From contig NZ_CP009241.1 of assembly GCF_000758525.1 (NCBI RefSeq), positions 2,666,001 through 2,730,000 of the forward strand: a stretch of DNA of 64,000 nt, read 5' to 3'. The first letter of the stretch is position 1. Each line of letters begins with the position of its first letter. The position numbers and the translations under genes are program-made. Positions 17,453-26,692 of the stretch are shown here, piece by piece. The notes beneath the pieces are model-generated. The model saw only the letters and a program-made list of their open reading frames with translations. It was not told the origin of the DNA and made no database searches. The stretch comes from Paenibacillus sp. FSL H7-0357 (lineage in GTDB: Bacteria > Bacillota > Bacilli > Paenibacillales > Paenibacillaceae).

Positions 17453-17836
17453 TTAGTTGGTGTGTGCGACGGCACTGATTTCGAGCAGTTGCTCAGGGTA
17501 AGCCAGGAAGGCCACACCGACGAGACTGCCGGCTGGCCGGTGTTCTCCCATGTATTCCTTGAACAGTCCGACGCATGTCTCAAAGTGCTCTTGCGCGTTT
17601 GTCAGATAGATCTCCACATAAGCGAGGTTCGACCTCGTGACACCAAATCCCGCCAGCACGCGATCGAGATTCTCCAGCGTCTGCCGGGTCTGTGCCTCGA
17701 TATCGCCCTCGCCAACGAACGCGCCCTCCGTATCATGGGAAAATTGTCCCGAAATGTAGATGGTGCCGTTGACGCTATAGCCCTGGGTGATGCCGTGATC
17801 CCAAAGATTGTGATTGTAGGTTTTGACAGTAGCCAT
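17453..17836 (-). CDS. RidA/YjgF-family protein
   Basis: This 127-residue protein has the chorismate-mutase-like RidA fold: GYSVNGTIYISGQFSHDTEG, QTRQTLENLDRVLAGFG, VEIYLTNAQEHFE and the C-terminal LLEISAVA. True RidA enzymes hydrolyse reactive enamine/imine intermediates and use an Arg near position 105. Here the equivalent segment is GVAFLAYPEQLLEISA, without that Arg, so this is more likely a Rid2-7 type with another role. AAGGAG precedes the ATG. The gene is noticeably GC-richer than the AT-rich regulator next door, which hints at transfer. It is transcribed divergently from an HxlR regulator. Confidence 0.85.
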   Translation of the reverse strand: MATVKTYNHNLWDHGITQGYSVNGTIYISGQFSHDTEGAFVGEGDIEAQTRQTLENLDRVLAGFGVTRSNLAYVEIYLTNAQEHFETCVGLFKEYMGEHRPAGSLVGVAFLAYPEQLLEISAVAHTN

Positions 17837-17849
17837 TTTTTTCTCTCCT

Positions 17850-17863
17850 TTACTTCAAAGTAA
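17850..17863. promoter_or_regulatory. candidate HxlR operator
   Basis: TTACTT-CA-AAGTAA is a perfect 6-bp inverted repeat immediately upstream of the RidA-family ribosome site, within the 105-bp divergent region. HxlR-family proteins such as YodB and CatR use similar TTAC/GTAA palindromes, so self- and cross-regulation is likely. Confidence 0.5.
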
Positions 17864-17941
17864 GGTCAGTATAAAGTGAATGTAAATAAAAATATAGTAC
17901 GCACTTTTTTGATAGGTACTACCAGAAAGGATAGTGTAAAT

Positions 17942-18283
17942 ATGAGTATGGCTGAATATAAAGGTAAGGTTAAAAACATTCAAGATACACCATTTGGTTA
18001 TACCTTGTCCGTTATTGGCGGTAAATGGAAGATGGTGATTATGTACCTGCTGGCAGAAAACCAACCGGTTCGCTTTAATGATCTGAAAAGACAGATAGGT
18101 GCTATTACGTATAAAACATTGAGTTCACAACTGAAAGAATTGGAAGCTGACGGTATGGTGATACGGAAAGAGTATCCACAAGTTCCCCCTAAAGTCGAGT
18201 ACAGTCTCACAGATAAAGCCGAAACACTATTACCTGTTTTGGAAGGTTTATGTGAGTGGGGGACGATACACCAAAATAATTAG
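17942..18283 (+). CDS. HxlR-family transcriptional regulator
   Basis: This 113-residue winged-helix protein shows the HxlR signature: TPFGYTLSVIGGKWKMVIMY, PVRFNDLKRQIGAITYKTLS, QLKELEADGMVIRKEYPQVP, VEYSLTDKAETLLPVL. The start at 17942 (MSMAEYK) follows GAAAGGA; an ATG at 17876 would add 22 residues unlike the family. It lacks the near-N-terminal Cys used by redox-sensing members such as YodB, so a different inducer is likely. Divergent placement makes the RidA-family gene its probable target. Confidence 0.9.
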   Translation: MSMAEYKGKVKNIQDTPFGYTLSVIGGKWKMVIMYLLAENQPVRFNDLKRQIGAITYKTLSSQLKELEADGMVIRKEYPQVPPKVEYSLTDKAETLLPVLEGLCEWGTIHQNN

Positions 18284-18387
18284 ATGAGGCCTGGTTTACA
18301 ACTTTTAATAAGAGATCTCGGTATATCATCCCAACCTGCAATTTCCTTACAATAAGGTCATACAGAAGACTAAGGGGATGATTAACG

Positions 18388-19281
18388 ATGACGGTACGGT
18401 TCAGAGCCTACACTCCGGAAGATATGCTGAAAGTACGCCAATTTCTTTCACATGTTTATAGTAAACTTGGGCGGCCGAATAGTTGGCTGATTGCACGCTT
18501 TGAATTCGAGATTTTTTTCCTGCAAAAGAATACCGGATGGCTTCCCGAGTGGGAGCAGAATATAGGGTTATGGGAAGAAGAGGACGGTAAGCTGGTTGCC
18601 GTAGCCTGCAAGGATGGCGATTTCTATTTCCAGCTCGATACAGAACAGCCGCAGGAAAGCCTACTCATGGAAATGTTCGAATTCATTGAAGAGAAGTCCC
18701 GCCAGGGAACAGCCGGTTATTGCAAACTGGCTATTCCGGCCTTTATGCCACAGCTGGAAAAGATGGCGCTAAGTCGCGGATATGAGCTTCTTCCGAACGA
18801 AAGCGATAATTTCGTTTCTATCGCACCGGACCGGATTTTTCCTGTGGAGATTCCATCGGGGTTCACTCTTTGCTCTGGAGCGGATGTCCCTAATAGGGCT
18901 AAGGCGCAGGGGCATATTATGGCGTTTAATTATCCGGGAACTCCATATGCGGAGCAGATGCTTCAATACTACGGTGGGATTGCTGAAGCTCCCGGTTATC
19001 GGCCTGAGCTTGATCTGTCACTTGTTAATGGGCAAGGGGAGGTCGTGTCTTTCTGCAATGTTTTTCTGGATGAGGAGAACAAGATGGGCATACTTGAACC
19101 GGTGGGTACTCATAGGGATTACAGGTTGCATGGGCTGGGGCGAACGATTATTTATGAAGCTCTAAACCGGCTGCGGGCAATGGGGATGGTCAAGGCATAT
19201 ACGGGTCCCATGCAGCCTTTTTATGAGCGTATCGGTTTTGAGCTGGACGTGGAGCTGACCGTGTGGAAGAAAGAAATATAG
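18388..19281 (+). CDS. GNAT-family acetyltransferase, two-lobed
   Basis: This 297-residue protein has a GNAT fold at its C-terminus with the acetyl-CoA loop in GTHRDYRLHGLGRTIIYEAL, and the terminal MQPFYERIGFE motif. The N-terminal half looks like a second, degenerate GNAT lobe (VRFRAYTPEDMLKVRQFL ... YCKLAIPAFMPQLEKMALSR). The acceptor is unknown. AAGGGG lies eleven bases before the ATG. The gene stands alone between the HxlR gene and a convergent AraC gene. Confidence 0.82.
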   Translation: MTVRFRAYTPEDMLKVRQFLSHVYSKLGRPNSWLIARFEFEIFFLQKNTGWLPEWEQNIGLWEEEDGKLVAVACKDGDFYFQLDTEQPQESLLMEMFEFIEEKSRQGTAGYCKLAIPAFMPQLEKMALSRGYELLPNESDNFVSIAPDRIFPVEIPSGFTLCSGADVPNRAKAQGHIMAFNYPGTPYAEQMLQYYGGIAEAPGYRPELDLSLVNGQGEVVSFCNVFLDEENKMGILEPVGTHRDYRLHGLGRTIIYEALNRLRAMGMVKAYTGPMQPFYERIGFELDVELTVWKKEI

Positions 19282-19320
19282 TGTTCTATTTAGAACGTAA
19301 TTCCCTTTATAGCGCGCAAA

Positions 19321-19354
19321 CAAACCAAGCTCTGAGGTACTGGGGCTTGGTTTG
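19321..19354. terminator. bidirectional terminator
   Basis: CAAACCAAGC (19321-19330) pairs with GCTTGGTTTG (19345-19354) between the convergent GNAT and AraC genes. Confidence 0.7.
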
Positions 19355-19384
19355 TTGTATGTACTATTTTGAGGCGCTTCTAGT

Positions 19385-20275
19385 TCATAATCCCGATATC
19401 GGAAAATACAGATCACACTCGCAATAATGCTTGTTGCCCTTGGCGTAATTAATATATTCAAAGCTGAACTTCTCCTCTAATTGAAAAGGTACGGTCGGCA
19501 TCCAGGTTGAGGTGATGTATTCCCAGATTTCACTCAGAGAGTGCGGCGTAATCTCCTCGGGCCGATGCAACCCGATGTAGGTAAATACACCGTATTTATG
19601 CGGTTTAATATGTTTGATATTCAGGTCAGGCGGGATGATGCTGCTGTGGTTGATTTGCAGGGAGGGCTGGTAGATCATAGACCCGGTAAAGGGCTCGGGA
19701 ATGGAAGTGAAGCCGATATAGACATCCTTCTCTACCGGATTCATAATCCTGGAACGGGAAAGCGTGAAGAATTCGACACCATAACGGGCCGCAGCCTGGG
19801 ACAGCAGGTTGTCCTCTGCATGAATAGAATAGGTAGGCCCTGCTATTGAAAAAGGGGGCAATACCGAGATGGAGCGAAAAAAAACGAGGCCATCTCCGGC
19901 GCGGCTCATAAAGTCGGCATTGAACCGGTCCAGGATATTCAGCGGCGAAGGCGATCTGCGCCATTTGGCCGGAGTGACATGATATTCTTCCTTAAAAGCC
20001 CTGTTGTAGGTCCGTTCACAGCTGAAGCCGTATTTGGCGGAAATATATTCAATGTTGCTCCGCTGATTCAGCAGATCGCCAAGCGACAGGGCAATCCGCC
20101 TTCTGCGCACATACTCCATTAGGCCAGTGGCTGTAGCCCCTTTCCAGATGCGCAGCAGGTGGAATTTGGAGACATTGACATGCCCGGAGATATCATCAAG
20201 ACAGAGCGTTTCCAGCAGATGCTCTTCAATATATTCCGTTGTCCGGTTGATAGTTTCCAGTAAATAATGATCCAT
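19385..20275 (-). CDS. AraC-family regulator with GyrI-like effector domain
   Basis: The N-terminal third holds the two AraC helix-turn-helices (CLDDISGHVNVSKFHLLRIW and NIEYISAKYGFSCERTYNRA, then FKEEYHVTPAKWR). The C-terminal 150 residues look like a GyrI/BmrR-type ligand-binding domain (FSIAGPTYSI, KDVYIGFTS, KYGVFTYIGLHRP, FEYINY, CECDLYFPI), which binds small, often lipophilic or cationic compounds. The start at 20275 has AAGGGAG upstream; a longer frame to 20368 has no site. It is divergent from the nucleotidyltransferase and UvrA-like genes, which it may regulate in response to a drug. Confidence 0.88.
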   Translation of the reverse strand: MDHYLLETINRTTEYIEEHLLETLCLDDISGHVNVSKFHLLRIWKGATATGLMEYVRRRRIALSLGDLLNQRSNIEYISAKYGFSCERTYNRAFKEEYHVTPAKWRRSPSPLNILDRFNADFMSRAGDGLVFFRSISVLPPFSIAGPTYSIHAEDNLLSQAAARYGVEFFTLSRSRIMNPVEKDVYIGFTSIPEPFTGSMIYQPSLQINHSSIIPPDLNIKHIKPHKYGVFTYIGLHRPEEITPHSLSEIWEYITSTWMPTVPFQLEEKFSFEYINYAKGNKHYCECDLYFPISGL

Positions 20276-20398
20276 AGGGGTCTCCCTTCCAGCAATTTCT
20301 GTCCGGTTTTCATGGAAAACGTGAAGTATAATTTTACCACAAGCTCCAGAATCGGCAAGCGATTTCAATCATATGGAGCGGGTGGAGGATCATTGGAT

Positions 20399-21313
20399 AT
20401 GGATGATAGAGTACTGCTGGAGTTAAAAGACCGCTATCTGGCCGCGACCGAAAGCTTCGTGGACAGGGTCAGGGAAGATCCGAACGTTATTGCCGTCATT
20501 GTGTGCGGAAGTCTCGCTTATGATTCAGTCTGGGAGAAAAGCGATATCGACATGGGCCTGGTCGTCCGCGATCAAACCCTGCAACAGAACGCTTATTGTC
20601 TCGTGGAGGATGGCATTACTATAAATGTCCAGCTGTTTGAGAGAAGTACCTTTAAGCGGGGCTTTGAACGGATGATCGGCGGCTCGATGCCGCAGTCTTT
20701 TTTTGCGAAGGGGCGGATGATCTATACTTCTGATGACAGTCTCTATGATTACTTCGAAGATTTCAAGCAGCTGGGAAGCTATGATATTGCGTTGTCCCTG
20801 CTTTGGAATGCCTGTGAGTTGATTGATGTGTACCACAAATGCCAAAAATGGCTGACGGTGCGCAAAGATCTGCTTTATGCCCAGTATTTTTTGCTTAAGG
20901 CAGGCAGTCTGATAGCCAATATGGAGCTGTGCTCACAAGGTGAGCCGCCGATCCGGGAGTCGGTCCTGAAGATCCTCGAACACAGTCCGGAACGTATGGC
21001 CCCCTTTTATCAGAACCCAATGTCCAGGCGCTTAAGTGAGGATGAAATTCAGAACGCCATTGACACGATAGGACAATTTCTGGACCGTCATCTCGACATG
21101 ATCAAACGCCCGGTCATTGAATTTATGGCAGATCAGGAGATGAAGACCGTAACCTTGCTGGCGAAGCATTTTCATATGCAAAGTCATTTCTTGATCAACA
21201 TCCTGGAGTATATGGCCGGGAAGGGTGTCATCGAGAAGGTGTCACAAACGATCCGCATCACCTCCAAGAGCAAACCGGCCGTCGAGGAAATTGGTTTTTT
21301 GTATATTCCATAA
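20399..21313 (+). CDS. nucleotidyltransferase-domain protein with winged-helix-like tail
   Basis: The product (about 304 residues) carries a polymerase-beta-type nucleotidyltransferase core: [20 protein letters not shown] gives the GS and the catalytic DID, followed by a third acidic strand (TINVQLFER). A helical region follows, and the last 60 residues ([20 protein letters not shown] ... [13 protein letters not shown]) look like a winged helix. The start is ATG 20399 or TTG 20393; GGTGGAGG at 20381-20388 serves both. It lies 20 bp before the UvrA paralogue, so the two are probably one operon. Such enzymes adenylylate antibiotics, proteins or RNA; the target is unknown. Confidence 0.78.
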   Translation: MDDRVLLELKDRYLAATESFVDRVREDPNVIAVIVCGSLAYDSVWEKSDIDMGLVVRDQTLQQNAYCLVEDGITINVQLFERSTFKRGFERMIGGSMPQSFFAKGRMIYTSDDSLYDYFEDFKQLGSYDIALSLLWNACELIDVYHKCQKWLTVRKDLLYAQYFLLKAGSLIANMELCSQGEPPIRESVLKILEHSPERMAPFYQNPMSRRLSEDEIQNAIDTIGQFLDRHLDMIKRPVIEFMADQEMKTVTLLAKHFHMQSHFLINILEYMAGKGVIEKVSQTIRITSKSKPAVEEIGFLYIP

Positions 21314-21333
21314 AAAGAAGGGGGAATTCGCAT

Positions 21334-24222
21334 ATGTCCGTACGCACGACAATTGAAATATCGGGGGCCAAGCAGAACAATCTCAAGAATATCTCCGTAG
21401 AGATCCCGCGGGACAAGTTAACGGTCATCACCGGGGTATCCGGCTCCGGTAAATCCTCACTCGCGTTTGATGTCATCTATGGGGAGGGACAGCGGAGATT
21501 TCTCGATTCGATCTCGAATTTTGCCAAAAGCCGGATCAGCCAGGTGAAGAAAGCAAAGGTTGATTCTGTGCGGGGCTTGTCCCCGGTCATTGCCATAGAA
21601 CAGAAAAAGGGTAACAATAATCCCCGCTCCACCGTAGGTACTGTAACGGATACCAATGATTATTTGCGGCTGTTGTTCGCGACAGCGGGTATCGGTCATT
21701 GTCCGGAATGCAGCCATCCGCTCAAGCAGCTGTCTGCGGCCCAGATCGCCGAGCATATCTCCGCACTGCCTAAAGGTACGGTCGTTGAGCTGCGGGCCCC
21801 TGTATACAAAATCTACGGGGAAGACTATAGCTATACTTTCCAGCAGCTGCGGGCCAAAGGCTTCAAGCATTTGCTTATTGACGAAGCTCCGGTGTCATTG
21901 TCGGAAGAGATTGAGCTGGATGAATCAGTAACATACCGGATTGAGATGGTTATTGACCGGTTTACTTTAAAGCATGACACCTACATACAGCTGACCAAGA
22001 CCATCGAAGCGGCAATGCTGGCGCTGGATGAGGATATATTGATCAAGGTAGAAGTGATCGGGGGAGTGGAGGACGGGTTCTACGACCATTTTGGCTGCCG
22101 GGAGCATCATTTCTTCCTCTGCGATATGCAGCCGTTCCATTTCTCCTTCAATACTCCGGCAAGCGCCTGCCATACCTGCATGGGTGTGGGTATGTCCTAT
22201 GTCGTGGAGCCGCGCTTTCTGGTGGTTGCACCGGAGAAAAGCATTAATAAAGGAGCGCTGAAGAACACGGTGTTCAACACATCGGGCAAAGACAGCTACC
22301 GCTCGGTGATGATGTACAGCTTGTCCCAAAAATATGGCTTCAGCCTGGATACACCATTCCATGAACTTCCTACATCGGTTCACGAGCTGCTCTTCTTCGG
22401 CACCAAAGGCGAACTCGTCCCCATGCTGCACCCGCCTACCTCACAAAAGAAGAACTGGATTACCGGCCGGGACCGGCCGTTTGCGGGATTTGTGCATGAG
22501 ATGGAACACTGGTACAAGCAATATATCCGTAAGTCATCCACCTCGGAGGCGTTTGAACCGAACTTTATCAAGGAATGTATGATCGAAAAAATATGCCCGG
22601 CATGCGGTGGAGCGAGGCTGAAGAAACAACGGCTACAGATTACGGTCGGGGACCGGAATTTTGACCAGCTCACCCGCATGCAGCTGCATGAGCTGCTGGG
22701 ATTTCTGGATGGCTTGACCTTTGAGGAAGAGGTACGGGATGTAGGGGAGACCATTATCCGTGAGCTGCACACGAGAATCTCCCTGCTGATCGAAATCGGG
22801 CTTTATTACATCAACCTGGGCAGAAGAAGCGACAGCATGTCCGGAGGCGAAATGCAGCGGATCAAAATGTCGACTCAGATCAGCAGTGAGCTGATGGGCA
22901 TGCTCTATATTATGGATGAGCCGAGCATTGGACTTCACCCGCGCGATTCGAGCAAGGTGATTGATACGATGAGAAAGCTGTGCGATATCGGCAATACGAT
23001 CATTGTGGTTGAACATGATCTGGATACGATACAGTCTGCCGACCATATCATCGAAATTGGTCCAGGACCCGGTATTCATGGCGGGGAGATTGTTGCGAGC
23101 GGAACGATGCAGGATATTATGGACGAACCGGAGTCGGTTACAGGCCAATACTTATCCGGAAGCGCAAGCATCCCCATTCCCAAGCAGCGGCGGAATCTGG
23201 GAGATCACTTCTTATCCATTCAGGGAGCCCGGGAGAATAATCTCAAGAATGTGGATCTGGACATTCCGCTGGGTGTTTTTATCTGCGTGACCGGGGTATC
23301 CGGCTCAGGGAAAAGCTCGCTGATCAACGAGATTCTGTCCAAGCAGCTGAGAATAGATAAAACGGGTGCACGGATTGTAGCCGGGGAGCATGATTATCTG
23401 TTCGGTTCGGAGCTGCTAAACCATGTGATCAATATTGATCAGACACCGATCGGGAGAAACAGCAAATCCAATCCGGCCACTTATATCGGGATATACGATA
23501 AAATCCGTGACCTGTTCGCCATGCAGCCTGATGCCGTAGCGCGCGGGTATCAGCCAATCGACTTCAGCCTTACCCATGCGAACGGGACACGATGCGAACA
23601 CTGTGCGGGCGACGGGATTATCGTCACAAGCCTGCAGTTTATGGCTGACATTGAATCCATCTGCCCGGTGTGCAAAGGCAACCGGTTCTCTGAAGAAGGT
23701 CTTGAAATCAAGATCCGGGATAAAAGCATAGCCGATGTTCTGCAAATGACCGTGGAAGAAGCCAGTATCTTCTTCGAGGACCATAAGTACCTTAAGCATA
23801 AACTGGGGATTATGAACGAGCTTGGACTGGGATATATGACCCTTGGCCAGAGTTCAACCACCTTGTCCGGCGGAGAAGCGCAAAGAGTGAAGCTGGCTTA
23901 CGAATTGGGCAAGATCAAGAAAGGCGCCCACAACCTGTATATTCTAGATGAGCCTACAACGGGATTGCATCTGGCGGATATACAGAAGCTGCTGCTTGCC
24001 CTGAACAAGCTGATGGACAGCGGGCATTCTGTCATCGTCATTGAACATCATCTGGATGTGATGAAGTCCGCAGACTATATCATTGATATGGGACCGGAAG
24101 GCGGCAACGAGGGAGGATATGTTGTCGCGGAGGGAACTCCAGAGCAGGTGGCGCAAGTGGAAGCTTCCCATACCGGAAGATACCTGCGCAGTGTGCTTGA
24201 ACCGAGAGAGGTTAGAGCCTGA
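21334..24222 (+). CDS. UvrA paralogue (excinuclease ABC subunit A-like)
   Basis: This 962-residue ABC-ATPase has two nucleotide-binding halves. First: Walker [14 protein letters not shown] near residue 34, signature [15 protein letters not shown] and Walker [16 protein letters not shown]. Second: Walker [11 protein letters not shown] near 650, signature [17 protein letters not shown] and Walker [16 protein letters not shown]. Zinc-binding CxxC pairs are CPEC, CHTC, CPAC, CEHC and CPVC. All catalytic motifs are intact. Its setting, beside an AraC/GyrI-type regulator and a nucleotidyltransferase and away from uvrB, suggests a specialised paralogue like those providing resistance to DNA-binding drugs, rather than the housekeeping uvrA. 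That assignment is inference. Confidence 0.9.
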   Translation: MSVRTTIEISGAKQNNLKNISVEIPRDKLTVITGVSGSGKSSLAFDVIYGEGQRRFLDSISNFAKSRISQVKKAKVDSVRGLSPVIAIEQKKGNNNPRSTVGTVTDTNDYLRLLFATAGIGHCPECSHPLKQLSAAQIAEHISALPKGTVVELRAPVYKIYGEDYSYTFQQLRAKGFKHLLIDEAPVSLSEEIELDESVTYRIEMVIDRFTLKHDTYIQLTKTIEAAMLALDEDILIKVEVIGGVEDGFYDHFGCREHHFFLCDMQPFHFSFNTPASACHTCMGVGMSYVVEPRFLVVAPEKSINKGALKNTVFNTSGKDSYRSVMMYSLSQKYGFSLDTPFHELPTSVHELLFFGTKGELVPMLHPPTSQKKNWITGRDRPFAGFVHEMEHWYKQYIRKSSTSEAFEPNFIKECMIEKICPACGGARLKKQRLQITVGDRNFDQLTRMQLHELLGFLDGLTFEEEVRDVGETIIRELHTRISLLIEIGLYYINLGRRSDSMSGGEMQRIKMSTQISSELMGMLYIMDEPSIGLHPRDSSKVIDTMRKLCDIGNTIIVVEHDLDTIQSADHIIEIGPGPGIHGGEIVASGTMQDIMDEPESVTGQYLSGSASIPIPKQRRNLGDHFLSIQGARENNLKNVDLDIPLGVFICVTGVSGSGKSSLINEILSKQLRIDKTGARIVAGEHDYLFGSELLNHVINIDQTPIGRNSKSNPATYIGIYDKIRDLFAMQPDAVARGYQPIDFSLTHANGTRCEHCAGDGIIVTSLQFMADIESICPVCKGNRFSEEGLEIKIRDKSIADVLQMTVEEASIFFEDHKYLKHKLGIMNELGLGYMTLGQSSTTLSGGEAQRVKLAYELGKIKKGAHNLYILDEPTTGLHLADIQKLLLALNKLMDSGHSVIVIEHHLDVMKSADYIIDMGPEGGNEGGYVVAEGTPEQVAQVEASHTGRYLRSVLEPREVRA

Positions 24223-24386
24223 TGTCTTTTCCTTTTGATTGCATCACTGAGTTTATGTTCTTCGATAAAATGTGTGATGAACGAAATGCAGAAGGTAGCA
24301 GCATATTTTAAACATCACATCCCGAATTGGGTAGTTTGATCTGCAAGGCATGCCCCCGTTAATCATGGAGTGAAGGAGCGAAAGTA

Positions 24387-24854
24387 ATGAACGGACAATA
24401 CAAAGTGAAATTTGCGGAAATGCAGGATGTTGATTCATGGATGTCAATGATTGAAGCTGTCCGCAGTAATTTTCCGGGTCTCCACAGCGAAGAATTACTG
24501 GAGGGGTATAAACAGACCGTAATTAAGAACATTAACAGGCGGACGGCTATCTGTGCGGTCTATGCTGGCGAGGTTGCCGGGCTGATGCTCTTCTCCTATA
24601 ATGCCAAATGTCTTTCCTGCATGGCTGTACACCCGGATCACCGCAGACAAGGAATCGCCACAGCGATGATCGATCAAATGTTATCTTTGTTTCCGGAGGA
24701 TACGGAGCTTTCCGTAACTACGTTTAGAGCAAATGATCCGCTGGGGGCAGCCCCGTGTCCGTTATATAAGAAATTTGGATTTGTTGAGGATGAGCTGACA
24801 GAGGAATTTGATTATCCCCATCAGAAATTTGTCCTGCGCAGATCACCATCATAA
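24387..24854 (+). CDS. GNAT-family N-acetyltransferase
   Basis: This 155-residue single-domain GNAT has acetyl-CoA-binding motif A CMAVHPDHRRQGIATAMIDQ and the terminal CPLYKKFGFVEDE. GAAGGAG lies upstream of the ATG at 24387. It ends 12 bp before the phosphotransferase gene, so the two are one transcription unit. Such pairs are often annotated as drug-modifying enzymes, but the acceptor is not evident. Confidence 0.86.
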   Translation: MNGQYKVKFAEMQDVDSWMSMIEAVRSNFPGLHSEELLEGYKQTVIKNINRRTAICAVYAGEVAGLMLFSYNAKCLSCMAVHPDHRRQGIATAMIDQMLSLFPEDTELSVTTFRANDPLGAAPCPLYKKFGFVEDELTEEFDYPHQKFVLRRSPS

Positions 24855-24866
24855 AGGGGGATAACA

Positions 24867-25802
24867 TTGAATCAGCCACAGATTTATCCGTATGAATTGT
24901 CTGCCGTTGTAGAAGCGCATATTGGATCATTTAAAGTTCTCTCAGATCACAGACAAGGCAGCTCAAGAACAGGAGTGTGGAAGATTCAAGCGGCTCAAGA
25001 TCAGACATGTTATTACCTGAAGACTCATAGCCGTATTCAAAGATGGCATCCCGAAGTGTATGCCTACAACCACTGGGTGAATGGCTTAAAGCCTTATGTC
25101 CCGGAGCTTATTGCAGCTTTTGAGGGGGAGAGTTGGCAAGCCGTCATAATCTCCGCACTCGATGGAATCACTATGAGAGAAGCAAACCTGGAGCCGGCTG
25201 AGCGATACGCTGCTTACAATAAAGCAGGGCAACTGACCAGGCAGCTGCATGATTCACAGACCGGTGATTGGTTTGGCCGTCCGGATAAAGACGGGAATCC
25301 CATTGAGCTATATCATCATGCGGATCCTGTTGTCTATATCCGCAGCACGCTTGAGGATATGGCCGGCAAATGTATGGAACTAAAGCTTCTTCAGCCTGCT
25401 GAGCTTGAACTGCTGGAGTGGGCTCTACAGAATGCCAGTGTTTTTGAAGGCAGCAAGCCTGTGCCTATAAGCTGGGATTCTACCCCAGGCAACTGGCTGG
25501 TAGATTCTAACGGGATTTTCAGCGGGCTGATTGATTTCGAGAACATGTTATGGGGCGTAGATGTGGACCATTTTTCGGTACTGTTTGAGAAATATTTTAT
25601 TAAGGATGAGCGCGCCAAGTTAGCATTTTTTGAAGGCTATGGTGATGAGATTCTGATCCACAAGCAGATTCATATCAGGATTTGCTGCATTAAGCTGGCT
25701 TTGGGAGATCTCTATTGGGGCACTCAAAATAACATGCCCAAAGTTATAGCAAACGGGAGGAAACTTCTGGCGTCCTTGCTGAAAGCAGACAATGATAAAT
25801 GA
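24867..25802 (+). CDS. phosphotransferase-family protein with altered catalytic loop
   Basis: This 311-residue APH-fold protein starts at TTG 24867 behind AAGGGGG. The nucleotide lobe contains SSRTGVWKIQ and YYLKTHSRI; the C-lobe has the metal-binding GLIDFENMLWGVD. The catalytic loop reads ISWDSTPGNWL: the Asp and Asn of HxDxxxxN are kept but the leading His is Ser. The Asp is the usual base, so activity is possible. It is translated as a unit with the GNAT upstream. Substrate unknown. Confidence 0.8.
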   Translation: MNQPQIYPYELSAVVEAHIGSFKVLSDHRQGSSRTGVWKIQAAQDQTCYYLKTHSRIQRWHPEVYAYNHWVNGLKPYVPELIAAFEGESWQAVIISALDGITMREANLEPAERYAAYNKAGQLTRQLHDSQTGDWFGRPDKDGNPIELYHHADPVVYIRSTLEDMAGKCMELKLLQPAELELLEWALQNASVFEGSKPVPISWDSTPGNWLVDSNGIFSGLIDFENMLWGVDVDHFSVLFEKYFIKDERAKLAFFEGYGDEILIHKQIHIRICCIKLALGDLYWGTQNNMPKVIANGRKLLASLLKADNDK

Positions 25803-25972
25803 TGACTTTTAACGGAGGTAAGATACTTTCACTTATTCAGAGTAATCTTCCTGCCTGTTCATTATTTTACATTTTCCGAGTTTCCTGTACAATATAAGTT
25901 ACATATTATTACAGTCATCAATTGAAAATGCTTGCGTTATACATACGCTAAGGAGTGGATCAAATTATCTTA

Positions 25973-26629
25973 ATGCAGTATTGGTGGCAACTGTCTTTAA
26001 TTGGAGTCGTCAGCTATTTCCTGGGGAATATCTGCGGAGCGGTGATAGTCTCAAACAAGTTTATGCACAAGGATATCAGGGGGCTAGGAAGTAAAAATGC
26101 CGGAACGACGAACATGGCCCGGGTATTTGGCGTGAAATACGGAGTAGCGACCTTATTGATAGACTTACTTAAGGCGCTGATCTGTGTGCTTATTGCCAAG
26201 GTGATTATGACTTCAATTGGAGGAGTCGAAGCCGGGAGGCTAGCAGGTTACTTGTCGGGTTGTGCTGTAATATTAGGCCATAATTATCCCTTATTGTTGG
26301 GTCTAAAAGGAGGTAAGGGATTTGCCTCAGGAATAGGTGTGTTTATGGCGCTCCAGCCACTGTTTACACTGATTCTACTAGTCTGTGGGCTTCTTATGCT
26401 GCTGATCGTTGATAGAATGTCGGTGTTTGCCTTAACTTTTTTTGTCGTGGAGACGATTTATGCCTGGATGGTAGTTCCCATAGAGGAGTGGTGGGTACCT
26501 GCGCTTGTCACTGTATATTTGCTGCTGGCGGTTATCGCGCACTGGCCGAACCTTGTCCGGTTGGCGCATGGCGAAGAGAAACCACTGGGGCTCTACCATC
26601 TGCTGAAATATGGGAAAAGGGCTCATTGA
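25973..26629 (+). CDS. plsY: glycerol-3-phosphate acyltransferase PlsY-like membrane protein
   Basis: This is a 218-residue multi-span protein (about five spans) with the three PlsY motifs: LGSKNAGTTNMARVFG (glycerol-phosphate/acyl-phosphate binding), GHNYPLLLGLKGGKGFASGI, and the C-terminal AHWPNLVRLAHGEEKPL. PlsY transfers an acyl group from acyl-phosphate to glycerol 3-phosphate in phospholipid synthesis. The start is uncertain: AAGGAG at 25950 is far from ATG 25973, GTG 25955 overlaps the site, and ATT 25964 would have ideal spacing. A -10-like TACAAT lies near 25889. It may be a second copy, since its motif residues differ somewhat from consensus. Confidence 0.85.
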   Translation: MQYWWQLSLIGVVSYFLGNICGAVIVSNKFMHKDIRGLGSKNAGTTNMARVFGVKYGVATLLIDLLKALICVLIAKVIMTSIGGVEAGRLAGYLSGCAVILGHNYPLLLGLKGGKGFASGIGVFMALQPLFTLILLVCGLLMLLIVDRMSVFALTFFVVETIYAWMVVPIEEWWVPALVTVYLLLAVIAHWPNLVRLAHGEEKPLGLYHLLKYGKRAH

Positions 26630-26692
26630 GCCTTGTGAGACTTATTAAACATTATAAATTTATGAATCTAGTAAGTGTGGAGGTTATAACTT

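Noticed and set aside
21967..22431. A 154-codon minus-strand frame
   Set aside because: Antisense shadow of the UvrA paralogue; no ribosome site.
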